64,000 bases of DNA from Anisakis pegreffii. Lineage: Eukaryota > Nematoda > Chromadorea > Rhabditida > Anisakidae. Of the stretch, positions 27,871 to 38,487 are shown piece after piece. The DNA lies in the NCBI GenBank assembly GCA_035041965.1, contig JAPYMA010000958.1, positions 1 to 64,000 of the forward strand, written 5' to 3'. The first letter of the stretch is position 1. Each line of letters opens with the position of its first letter. The notes below the pieces were generated by a model that was not told where the DNA came from, ran no database searches, and worked only from the letters and a program-made list of their open reading frames with translations. The translations under genes were made by a program, and so were the position numbers.

Positions 27871-27986
27871 ACAAATCCGTGCGCAACCAATCCGTACTGC
27901 GTCATTTTGAAGCGCATAGTCGGTCAGGAAACTTCGTTTGGGTTCGACTTTTGAGCAATGCGTACGCATGTTCACCGTTGTGTGCT
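27871..27986 (-). repeat. 116-bp inverted repeat, left arm
   Basis: This arm, reverse-complemented, matches 29153-29268 over 116 bp with nine differences and no gaps (about 92%). It lies just upstream of the first phosphotransferase exon. On the minus strand both arms keep a homologous open frame containing THCSKVEPKRSFLTDY. That may be chance or a duplicated exon or UTR. Confidence 0.8.
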
Positions 27987-28104
27987 TGTATTAGGAAATG
28001 TGATGTATTTGGAGAATATTTATCATGATTTTATCATTGTTTACGCGTGACACGTTCGTGATGCTATTAATCAGTGAACTTAATTGAGTAGTTGAAGATT
28101 ATTG

Positions 28105-29121
28105 ATGATATTCCTATTGGCAGTTGTTTTGACAGGGTCACTTGGGGCTTCAAAAGAGCTGTCGTTAACGAGAATTGCAAACGAGTGTTGTTTTTTTCAC
28201 AACATAGATAATCTTGCGGTTAAATGTGTCTGTGAAAGTGATCCATGCAGCAGGCAACCGCCCGGACTGTGGAGGACATTCATTCCTGTAGATTCACCTT
28301 CGTTGTTTGCTGGGATGGATACCACAATAAATCTGAGGCTTAGACCTGTGGTGAGCTACAGTAGAATGCAGATATTAAACATAGAATGGACTTTGCTTGA
28401 AGCTGGTGAATAAACCGACCACTTTTATTGAACACGTTACCACCTTATGATATCTCGAACCTGAAGGAAAAGATTGCCGAATATGGGCAGTTATTAGATG
28501 AAACAATATTAGGATGAGTGTTCATTTCGAATTGTCGATGTACGTCAGTTTATGTCATGTCATTCTCCACCTCAGCTGATCTAACAATGTGTCTTATAAT
28601 GGAAACGGAAAATGGTTCTTTTTTTTTTCAGGTTGAGCGTGGATTTTTTTGACCGGTGAAATTGCCCATTTCAAACGTGCTGAAGCTCTTGTCTCACTCA
28701 GCTTTTCCCCTCAATCTATTGTTGTTGTTCCACCAAAGTTGAATTTCCATGGTCTCATGCATTTCATTGTCATTTTATTATTTGATCCATTTTATTCAGA
28801 AGTGTTTATTGTTTTGCATCATTGCTTCAAATATTTGTTTTGTGATTTAATATTAATTGTGGATTTGTTTGTTTTTATACGAAAGGGTTTATACAGAGTG
28901 AAAGATGAATGAATTTTCCCATAAAATCAACTGAGCTCTTAGTTATAACTCGCATTATGAACTGCAGTATTTTTACACAACTTAATTAGTGGAAACATTA
29001 CTTGTGTACCGCATTTTGTTGCAGTTCATCAGGACACAGCCCCAGGTTTGCCCCGAGGTCCTACAGTTCAGGCGATTGTTTGCAGGAGCGATCGTACTCA
29101 TGATGAATATAAGAGATCGTA
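28105..29121 (+). CDS. unidentified secreted-protein gene candidate (exons uncertain)
   Basis: Not recognised. The first open segment (ATG 28105 to about 28376) starts with a plausible signal peptide (MIFLLAVVLTGSLGASKE). A cysteine-rich stretch follows (NECCFFHN ... CVCESDPC), then LRLRPVVSYSRMQILNIEW. Further coding-like pieces lie in other frames: PPYDISNLKEKIAEYGQLLD (about 28438-28500), DECSFRIVDVRQFMSC (28514-28560), GEIAHFKRAEALVSLSF (from about 28652), and GLPRGPTVQAIVCRSD, ending at a TAA at about 29121. Acceptor-like TTTCAG and TTGCAG sites precede the last two. I could not join the pieces in a single consistent frame, so this may be a multi-exon gene with short introns or a decayed copy. 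It lies divergent from the phosphotransferase and inside the 116-bp inverted repeats. Confidence 0.35.
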
Positions 29122-29152
29122 ATATATCGAGTAATACGCGTTTTATAACTGA

Positions 29153-29268
29153 AGCACACGACGGTGAACATGCTTACGCATTGCTCAAAAGTCGAACCCA
29201 AACGAAGTTTTCTGACAGACTATACGCTTCAAAATGACGTAGTACGGATTGGTCGCGGACGGATTTGC
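29153..29268 (+). repeat. 116-bp inverted repeat, right arm
   Basis: Partner of 27871-27986 in opposite orientation, about 1.17 kb away. Together the arms bracket a candidate small gene on the plus strand. Confidence 0.8.
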
Positions 29269-29353
29269 CGTAGATCCGCTGCATTGATATGACGAATCAG
29301 CGGTGTACGCACAGTTCGCCACGTACGAACAGAACGGCTGTTCGCCAAGTAAT

Positions 29354-30240
29354 ATATATTTTGTCGGGCGATTTTGCTTAGTTGAGGAGGTCTAGCTATT
29401 TTATTAAAGCTATCTCAACTAGCAGTGAGGTGCTCATTGATATGCATTTGATCACTATAGATCAATGCTTATTATACATTAATATAGAAATGTGGGTTTG
29501 ATACATTCAAGCCAACCGTCTTCTCAAGTTTACCCGGAAACATATTGATGTTTGTACATCATTCGATTGAGCAGAATCTCTGCTTTCTAAAAATGAAAAG
29601 CTCACCGGAAAATTCCGCCTATGCGAGGACATAAAGATATTTTTCTGATGCTACAGGGGTTTGCACATTCAAACCTACCGTACTCGCAGCTTTAACCGGT
29701 AACATATCAATTTCTTCACACCAATCGATCGAACAGGATCTCTGCATTCAGAAATGTATATATTTTGTTGGGCGATTTCGCTTCGTTGAGGAGGTATAGC
29801 TATTTTATTAAAACTACCTCAACTTTCGCTAAGGTGCTCATTGATGTGCACTTGATCACTATAGATCAATGCATGTTATGCATCACTATAGAAATATGGG
29901 TTTGATACATTCAAACCTACCGTCTTCTCAAGTTTGCCAGGAACATATTGATGTTTGTACATTGTTCGATCGAGCAGAATCTCTGCTTTCTAAAATTGAT
30001 AAACTCATTGGAAAATTCCGCCTCTGTGAGGAGACATGGCGATTTATCTGATGGTATAGGGGCTTGCGCATTCAAACATACCGTACTCGTAGCTTTAACC
30101 AGTAGCATATCAATTTCTTCACACCATTCGACTGAGCAAAATCTCAGCATTTAGAAAAATTTATATTTTGTTGGGCGATTTCTCTTAGTTGAGGAGATAT
30201 AGCCATTTTATTAAATCTATTTCAACTAGCGCTGAGCGGT
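29354..30240. repeat. ~404-bp tandem repeat, 2.2 copies
   Basis: Units start at about 29354, 29759 and 30162 with TATATTTTGTCGGGCGATTT or its variant, a period of 403-405 bp. The third copy breaks off at about 30240. Inside each unit a diverged sub-repeat occurs twice, built around TTCAAACCTACCGT ... AACATAT and TCGATCGAGCAGAATCTCTGC. Related diverged monomers occur at 50340-50780. No coding frame is conserved across units. Confidence 0.85.
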
Positions 30241-31023
30241 ACAGTGGATGCTAGTTATGACTGTGACAGTAGGCATATCCGTGAACAATATATTTGCTTT
30301 TTCAATCCTCCTCTATCCGACAGCCTATCCTGCGAGCTTATACAGCCGATCATGTTTTTAAGGAAGTTGATGTTCCGTATCACATATTATATACATTACA
30401 TTGCTAAATTGTTCTCTCTTTTGACTATTACCTTTCCGGTTATGGCAGTCAAACATTACATAGCATTTCCGCTTTGCTGGTTTATTGTTTCATTCGTAAT
30501 GTCCTTAATTTTCATAGCTGCATTTACAAATCCAGATCCCCTGCTTTTTCTTTGTGCTTGTTACACTGAATTTCTGATTTCAATCTGTAACACATAATAC
30601 TTGCTGTAAATGGTCGTGTACCGACATTGAATTAGATGGTGCTTTTATTTTATGCGCTACTTGAGATTGGTTTAAGTCTATTCAGATAGTGTACTCGATC
30701 ACATCCATCTGTTTGGATATTCAACTAACAGTGTGGACAGCTGATATTTGATTTCGCTTCATTCCCACTAATAAACCGTCAAGCAGTTTCATAATTGCTT
30801 CGATTATGAAACTGCTCTTATTATTGCTGCTGCATATTTCAAGGCTGAGAACAATGTTAATAAACGTCCATCAGTTCAACCAACCGTGTGCGTGCTGCGG
30901 TTCAGTTCCAAGAGCACTTCAAAGAAACAAACTCAAAGTGAGGCACTTCATCGTACCACGCAAATCTGATCGCTTCAATCCGTTAATGTAATCTCAAGAA
31001 ATTAGCCGTTGAAGCTACTGTCT
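30241..31023. other. intergenic, no supported gene
   Basis: Contains a hydrophobic open frame (30244-30597) starting with GTG and a short frame beginning MKLLLLLLLH at 30806. Neither has family features. A perfect hairpin lies at 30782-30816. Upstream region of the MGAT4-like gene. Confidence 0.4.
30782..30816. repeat. perfect 14-bp stem hairpin
   Basis: AGCAGTTTCATAAT, a 7-nt spacer TGCTTCG, then the exact complement ATTATGAAACTGCT. Short for a microRNA precursor. Function unknown. Confidence 0.8.
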
Positions 31024-34000
31024 ATGAAATCTGAACAGATAACGAGAGCCTTGTGGCAGATTGCCCTGCAAAGTTGTGAACTATTGATGGGACCAGTTCA
31101 CGTTTCGTCGAATATCTTGTTCGGCGAAAGATTGTGGTATGCTATGTTTGTGAAATTTGTACAAAGGAGGTGGTCATGCGTTCAGGTGGTATTGACACTC
31201 TTGAGCTGGGTCTTCGTTTATTATTATGCAGGCGTGATTTTTTCGAGATCTTTTGATGAATATCGTGCAAACAGCGAAAACCGTATTCAAACTCTAGAGA
31301 AACATATACATCAGGTTTGATAATTTATTTATTTTTTAAATTTGATTACATATTTATTCGTATATTTATCCAGCATGTCTTGATGCACATACCTCTTCAA
31401 AACCACATAAATTTTCACCACGATTCTGATATCTGCTTATTGTATTCAAGTTTGTCCAGTAATCATGCGTATCTGGTCTAGCCAGCTTATTCTTAGCTAA
31501 CCGTGATCGCTTGTTTTAACTTTGAGCTGTACCACTGGATTCATGCATCTCTTTGCCCAGTTGTTAATGATCATCAGTGCCAATTCCGTTTGCACATTTA
31601 ACGAAAACTTCAGCCTTTGTCACTGCACTCGATCCATAATGTCACTCTACCTCTTTATCTTTCTCTGCAATACTCCATCCTGTTCTTCTATTTGCTCTGA
31701 AATCGTCCATTTTTGTGTTCAATCGGAGACAAACAATTTTTTAAAAGCAAAGACTTTGTTGTTAATGAGCATTCGTTTACAAGTATACCTCACCTTACGT
31801 TGGTAACTGGTTCCAGGAGAGACGATTTAAATCAAAAAATGATTTAAGTCGAATTTGCTTGTCACTGGGCTAAACTTCAAATAACCATTCCCAGTACTGC
31901 ATTTTATTTATAAATGCATTTTCAATAATGTATGGTCAATGAGAATCTATTTCAAGCTTACCAACAAATAAATTTTATTTTTTAATATAGCATTAAAAAA
32001 GGTTTGACAAACGAGTATAATCGAGAACGACTCAAATCGAAGCGACATAACCCGAGGTATGCTTGCAAACGTACAAAATGATTTCCATCCAATTAATTTA
32101 TTCTGAATTTCAATTTTCATTAGCCACAACTCTTCGTAATAATAGTGGATCTGAATATTTCCGTAGTTTATTGAAATGACAGCATTCCAATTTAGGTCTG
32201 GCGTCGGTTGACCGATCGTGATCGCGAACTTTTTTTACTGAAGAACTCAGTGACTTTGTGCTTAAATGAAACGCCCATTGTTAGTAACACTTTTGTTGAA
32301 TCATGGATACCGTACTGAATATAATTTGAGTTCACAGTGTGGAACTTCGAAGGAACGTTTCCAGATCTTTTAGTGGAATAATATGTAAATGAAGCAAAAG
32401 GAGAGATGTGAAGTTTCAACGAACTTTAATAAATCACAGTAACTTGTTGTTGCTCCATTGTTAGTTCAAAATCGCTTTGAAACAATAACTGTCGAATATT
32501 TCAAGCCACAACTGACGATCTCTTTTCCATCCTTTTTTGATTTTCTACCGCATCTCTATGCAAGATCACCAAGTGCACTTCGTCCGGCAGTTATCTATCC
32601 TAATGATACATTCTCAACCGTTGCAAAAGTTGTGATTGGCATACCAACAGTTGCTCGACAAAACGTAAGTAGTTTATTTCTCGTTTCATCCGTTTGAAAA
32701 TCCGGAGATAGATGTGAATGTATCGTATATGATATAGTAGTATTGTTATGTTTCATCTAATGATGCTCGTACGTTTACATTTGGCTAGCGTTTATTAACT
32801 AGTATCTAGTAATTCTGAAAATGAAATGTTGCAGTTTTCTTATCTCATACCAACATTACAATCATTGATCTCGGGAATGAATGCGCAAGAGAAGGCTGCC
32901 ACTCTGATCGTGGTTCTAATTGCCGACGAGCACGGTGCACATTCACAGTTCGTCAACGAACAGTTACATAGCATTCAGTCTGAATTCGCGACCGATCTCG
33001 AATCAGGTTTACTTTATGTAAGAAGATTGGTTTCATTTCGGATTGCACTGTTAAATGATCGCTTTTGATTGCGTTCGATATTCACTCTGTGATAATATTG
33101 CGAGGTTTTGAGTAGGAGAACAACATTATAAGACCATAGCTATTTCAGTCTTTATGGGGGATAAAACCTGCCGTAATGATCGTCTTGCTCAGGGTGGGAT
33201 TGCGTATTATTGGAATAAGTTTTAAGGTTCTGCAAGAAAAAGTAGAATAATCTCTCAATGAAAACTAGCTAAATACTTCATAACAGTGAGAGTGGTAAAA
33301 TAGCTTTTTAAAGCTATCAATAAGAAAACATAATAAGAGATTGATGTTTTCGTTACACGGTACTACAAAAATAACCGCTCCCGTTAGTCATGAAAGGAAC
33401 TGTCGATTTGCAGCTAATCGTTCCACCTCACAGTTGGTATCCGCCAGATTTACATGCAGTACCCGCAACATTCGGTGACTCTGAAGGGCGTGTGTATTGG
33501 CGAACGAAACAAAATCTCGATTACATTTTTTTGATGCTTTATTGTCAAGGAAAAGGTTGCTTGTTAGATACTACATGTTCATATCATATTCTCATACCGC
33601 TATTCATTTCAACTATCCAATGCAATAATAATCCAACTCTTATCATGTATCACCTGTGTATGATCCTGTACTAATGTTCATTTGGAACACAGTACTTCTA
33701 AATTTGTATTCGCATACATCTAATTAGATCCCGGTTCGATAGCACCTATCATACCCAAATAGATGTATCAATGAAATTTTGACACTGATGTTTAAAATAT
33801 TATCGCAATCTCTCCAAATAAGGATAAACGTTAAGCGATGGTGAACTGAATTCATCGATCGGTTCTACAAGTTAGTTCGAATAGTGTAAAGAGGCTGAGG
33901 AAATATTTCTTATCATGGTTGTATTTCGACAATAGTTAAGGTAGTCAATGTTGGTTACTATATATGGCGGGTATAACAGAGTGTATATATTTCAGGCGAA

Positions 34001-35533
34001 TACTATCTGCAACTGGAAGACGACGTCGTCACAAAACCGGGTTTTATGTCTCGTATCCACGATTTTATCGCGCAACAACCCAGTGATTCTTGGTTTATGC
34101 TAGAATTCTCGACACTTGGATTTATTGGTAAACTATTTCGCTCTTCCGATTTACCGCTACTAACGCAATTTATTGTACTTTTTCACCGTGCGAAGCCGGT
34201 TGATTGGCTATTGGACTTAATATTTGTCAATCGTTATTGTCACCCAGAAAAATCATCGAAAGAATGTAGTCAGGTTGGTTAGCAGCGGAGATACTATATT
34301 AAATCGTATTTGTTTTAAGTGTGTTTTGCGAAACTGAATTCCCTTCCTGCATGTTTCGATGAGTTTATCTTTAAAATTCGATCAGTTTAATCAAAATTAT
34401 CTTTTCGATTTTGCGTCATAATTATCAATTAATTTGTTTTACTTGATTGGAATTTTCAACTTGCATGCCATTATCGAATGTGTTTTGTCATCCAATCATC
34501 CCAAAATGAATTTGAAGTTATTGAAAGACTTTCAATTAAAACTCATTCAATATTTGAACTAGTTGTGATTGCTGGCCGTGATTTTGAAGGCAGTAAAGCA
34601 ATATCGTGTCAGGGCAAGACCGTCGTTATTTCAACATATTGGTGTCCACTCTTCACTTGCTGGTAAACTGCAGAAACTCCGGGAGCAAGATTTCGGTAAA
34701 GTGCAACTCTATGTTCCCCATGAAAATAATCCACCGGCTGTGGTAACTACTAATTTGGTCACTTATAAATCTCACGGTTGGTTTATCTTTGTTCGCTCCT
34801 TATTGATGTTTACAATTTCTTGATCTCTCAGATCGTTTGGATCAAACAAGTTTGTTATTTTCCCGCAGCAGTTTGAAAGTAATCAAATTCCAGACATTGA
34901 AGGCGCTTATAATGGGCGAAACTTCTTTTGGTCATTGGCTCCGCATGCGGATGATCATATTTCATTTGACTTTAAGCCGGCTATCAAACTGCGAGGTTAT
35001 CTTTTAAAGTATCTCAATCGCAGCTTGAATCGTGTACGAACGATTGGACTATTTTAATTGATGACATTGCTGATGGTAGGTAGCGGATCGAGATGGAGTG
35101 GTTCTAATGGCAGGCATAATCTGCACGACGTTTATCCATTCCATTTCAGTTCTATTCTCAATTCATTTCTGCTTTCGATTTTCGTTAATTGAATCTTCTA
35201 GTCAAATCCACAAAGTAATTGGATAGTGTTGACTGTCTAACCCTTCGTTCCATTTCCTGATAACGTCATGAAGTCGTTCTTTTTTCAGGCTTCTTGTTCA
35301 AAACGGGAAATGGGGAGCATCAGCGTGATATTTTGAATGAAAACGCAGTTGTTTATTTACACAGAAAAAATTCGAAAGATTTTGAACGTATAACGTCATT
35401 CAACGAGCATGGTACAGCACGTGCTTCATTTGATGGTAATGATGTTGCACTGATTGATTCGTTGAAAATTGTCGTACACAACGACTCGTCGAATTGGGTT
35501 ATCTTCAGTGAAATTTTTATTAAGAATGATTGA
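31024..35533 (+). CDS. alpha-1,3-mannosyl-glycoprotein 4-beta-N-acetylglucosaminyltransferase (MGAT4 / GT54 family)
   Basis: Golgi type II membrane enzyme that adds GlcNAc in beta-1,4 linkage to the alpha-1,3-mannose arm of N-glycans (GnT-IV). Exons: 31024 (or 31144)-31314, 32465-32664, 32835-33017, 33414-33555, 33996-34273, 34599 to about 34776/34794, 34871-34995, 35289-35533. About 500-550 aa. The start at 31144 would give the usual short cytosolic tail, then a membrane helix ([20 protein letters not shown]) and a helical stem. Family signatures: [24 protein letters not shown], the DXD-like [51 protein letters not shown], and [19 protein letters not shown]. The C-terminal half ([15 protein letters not shown]) also aligns. 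Two joins are unresolved. Exon 1 ends in phase 0 while 32465 needs phase 1, so a small exon may be missing. The exon 6/7 donor is also ambiguous. Paralogue not assigned. Confidence 0.9.
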
Positions 35534-38487
35534 ATAATAGTTCACTAATAATTCTCTAGTCTTGTGTTGTTATTCACTTCTGATATCAAACAATCATGTA
35601 AAATGATACAAACTAACGGTAATATAAACATGTGGATAGATACTTACGCTCATTTTTTAACAATTGTATTCCGTTAACCTTTGACCGAATATGGCTGGTC
35701 AGTCTCCTTGTGATTGGTTTGGCCATTCAGCTCGATTGTATTGTTTATATTTTCATTCATACGCTCAATTTCTCGGAAAACATAGTCAAAAGGTTTTTTT
35801 TTGAAAATTTTTCCGTTTCGTTAGCTCAGGGTGCATTGTAGCTTATTGTCAATCATCACTTCATACATTCTATTAGTTCATATCATTTCCTTGATCGTTG
35901 TGTTTGTTCCTAATCATCATAAATGATTATTACGGTTATTCTATAATATATTTATTTAAGCGAAATATTTATTTATTTAAATGTTTTATCGTTAACTTTT
36001 TTCAAAAATAATCCAGTAATAGTGAATGTTTCATCATCATTTTTGATTGAAAACAGTCATTCGAAAGAAATGAATTCAATCCAAATGTTTGATGTTGAAA
36101 TAAGAAAAGTTTGATGTACATAGGTAATCATAAACGGGAAGATAGTTCATGACAGTGATTCTCACAATTTGAGGCTCCATTACCCCCTCCGATAGTCTGG
36201 TAATCAGTCGTTACCTCCCCCCCCTCTGTCCTCTTCCCCTTCCTCCCTCACTACAAGAATTTACCATTTCACGCATAACGTCAGCAGCAAATCGAGAACC
36301 GGCCTAGAAACTCCTCGGTATCGTAAAAGAAATTAATTTTCTAGAATAAAACAAGTACTCCACGAAATGTTAGTTTGCTGACTCCCTCAGTTACCCGTTG
36401 ACACTCCGAAAGCTGCTTTATTACTATGTTGTTGTTCTTTGAATTTTATTCAAATTGTTTTGCAAGTGTAATTCTTCACTTCGTTATATATTTATCCCGT
36501 TCCTTTCCCTCCCCCCAAAAAAGGCTTATCTAATTTGGAATACATTTTGAAGTTGTCAATTCAGATATTCTCACTTTCATTTGATTTCTACCTGTATTTG
36601 ATAATGTGTTCTTATTAGTTGTAGATGCTTCAGTAGAACCTGATTTTCTGTGTGCGATTAACTCAGTTTTTGACATTGCTATATGTTTTTCGAAAGTCTT
36701 GTGATTAGATTATGAGATAATTATGAAAAAATTGTGTGAGGATTGATTCATATTTTAATAAGGTGCTTACTTATCTGCTCTGATTTATGTTTATAGCGGT
36801 GATTTTCTCGCTTCCTTCGTCAGGATTTCCTTTCTGTGAGCTTTGGTTTTGTGTTTAGGGAATGTCTAGCTCAGTTTAAGTTTTTCTTTGTAATTTTACG
36901 ATCGCTTGAAGATCTGAGATATCTTCTGTACGATTCGATATATGCGCAAGTGATATCTGTTGTCTCGCATTTCATTTCTATGCTCACTAGTCATCTCGAT
37001 TCGTGAATATTTTTTGATTTATTTGTAGGAATAATTCGTATTCCATAACTGAGGATGTGCAATTTATGCAGTCATGTGTGATCAAAAGTGCAATTTCATG
37101 TTGAATAAAAATTGAATATCATTCCAACGTTGGTTTTTGTGTACTTCCTTTTTTATGATTCAAATTAATTGCACTGTATAGTTAGAAATTGATTGATCAG
37201 TAGAAATTTGAAATTCTGTCACTAAGTCATCAATCGATTTTTGATTAGAAATATTTTTGATAATGATGCAAGCTTAGTTTTTACAAAATTCTTCAGATTG
37301 ATAACGGCTAGATGCTGTATCGGCGAGAACTAAATTCTGGTATTTTCGTCAACTCGATTCGATTAATTGCTTATTATCAATGGGTTGTTGTCATTTAATG
37401 CATTTCGACGTCTGTATTTACCTGCGAAGATCGTGGAAAAAATTAATAAAAGATATATTCAGTATGCAACTCGTAACAGAGCACAAATACGATCAGTGCT
37501 TCTAACTGAAATACGCTTTAAATTCAGCTGGAATAGCATGAAATTGTTAAGGTAATTTTTGAAAAATCTGCTTACAAATAAATGTCATAAAGGGAGAGAA
37601 ATCATTCGGGTTTAAATAAAAACATTCGAAGACATCATACATCAATGGTTTGTTAAGAAATGCTTTAAATTCTTAATGCTGTGCATTTGCTATCAAAATA
37701 CTTTGATGCAAACATATTTGTCTGTTATCGTTCGAATATAATCATCCGTATTTTAAAAAAAAACATAAGCATCTGAATATGGCGCTTGAATGAAACATTT
37801 AAAGCGATTTGTGTCCTTATTATCATATCATTAACTTTTTATTGCACTGAGTTTATCATAGAGATTGTTTATTTGTTCACTACGAGCGTTGATCCGCCCC
37901 TTTTTATTGCAATTACAAAAGTTATTCAATTTCTTTTTTCTCTAGTTGATCATCCAGAATTGAGAGAATATCGTGCTGAATTCCAACTGCGATTTTATGC
38001 AAACCTCAGTTATGTCCGCTCGCGCTACATATGATATGAGAAGGGTACGTGCAACTTATGATTCCAAAAGATTCTGGATTAAGTGTACTGGAATCTTTGA
38101 AATACTATTTATTACCTTTTGCATTTAGATTTGATAATTGTTGCAATTTTGAATATTTTATGTTGGAAGTAAACAGCTATAAAAATGGTAGAATACAGTC
38201 GTCTTGCAAGTGAATGTAAATTGTATGAAGATCAATTTTATCACGAAAATGATCGCTTGTACATGTACCGTAAATGCGTTCGAATCTTTGCATTAGATTT
38301 TGATTTGTTGATCGGAAATTTCTGAATACATTGCGTTTTCTCGCAATCAGCCAAAGATCACTGCTTTATGGGCTTATCAAATCAAAATCATAGTTGAAAT
38401 AACTGTGCATAATTTTAAAGGCAGAATATTTGTTGAATGAAACCGTATTCTCGTGCGTTTCAAATATGTTCTTAGCATTTGTGATCG
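35534..38487. other. intergenic with unassigned open frames
   Basis: Holds a hAT-like MITE copy from about 36153. Two coding-like pieces could not be assigned: 37786-38034 (hydrophobic helix FKAICVLIIISLTFYC, then TKVIQFLFSLVDHPELREY) and a 46-codon ATG frame at 38185-38325 (MVEYSRLASECKLYEDQFYH). The first looks like the end of a membrane protein, but no acceptor joins it to upstream sequence. The rest is T-rich without features. Confidence 0.4.
36153..36460 (+). mobile_element. hAT-like MITE copy (right end uncertain)
   Basis: Begins CAGTGATTCTCAC and carries the same interior order as the copies at 23844 and 39331: a C-rich tract, CATTTCACGCATAAC, then AAAGAAATTAATTTTCT and AACAAGTACT. 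The right terminus was not located with confidence. Confidence 0.5.

Noticed and set aside
30244..30597. 117-codon hydrophobic plus-strand frame
   Set aside because: Starts with GTG, overlaps the end of the tandem repeat, and has no recognisable family.
32192..32419. 75-codon minus-strand open frame inside the MGAT4-like gene
   Set aside because: Looks moderately protein-like but lacks an ATG context, splice partners or family motifs; left as intron sequence.
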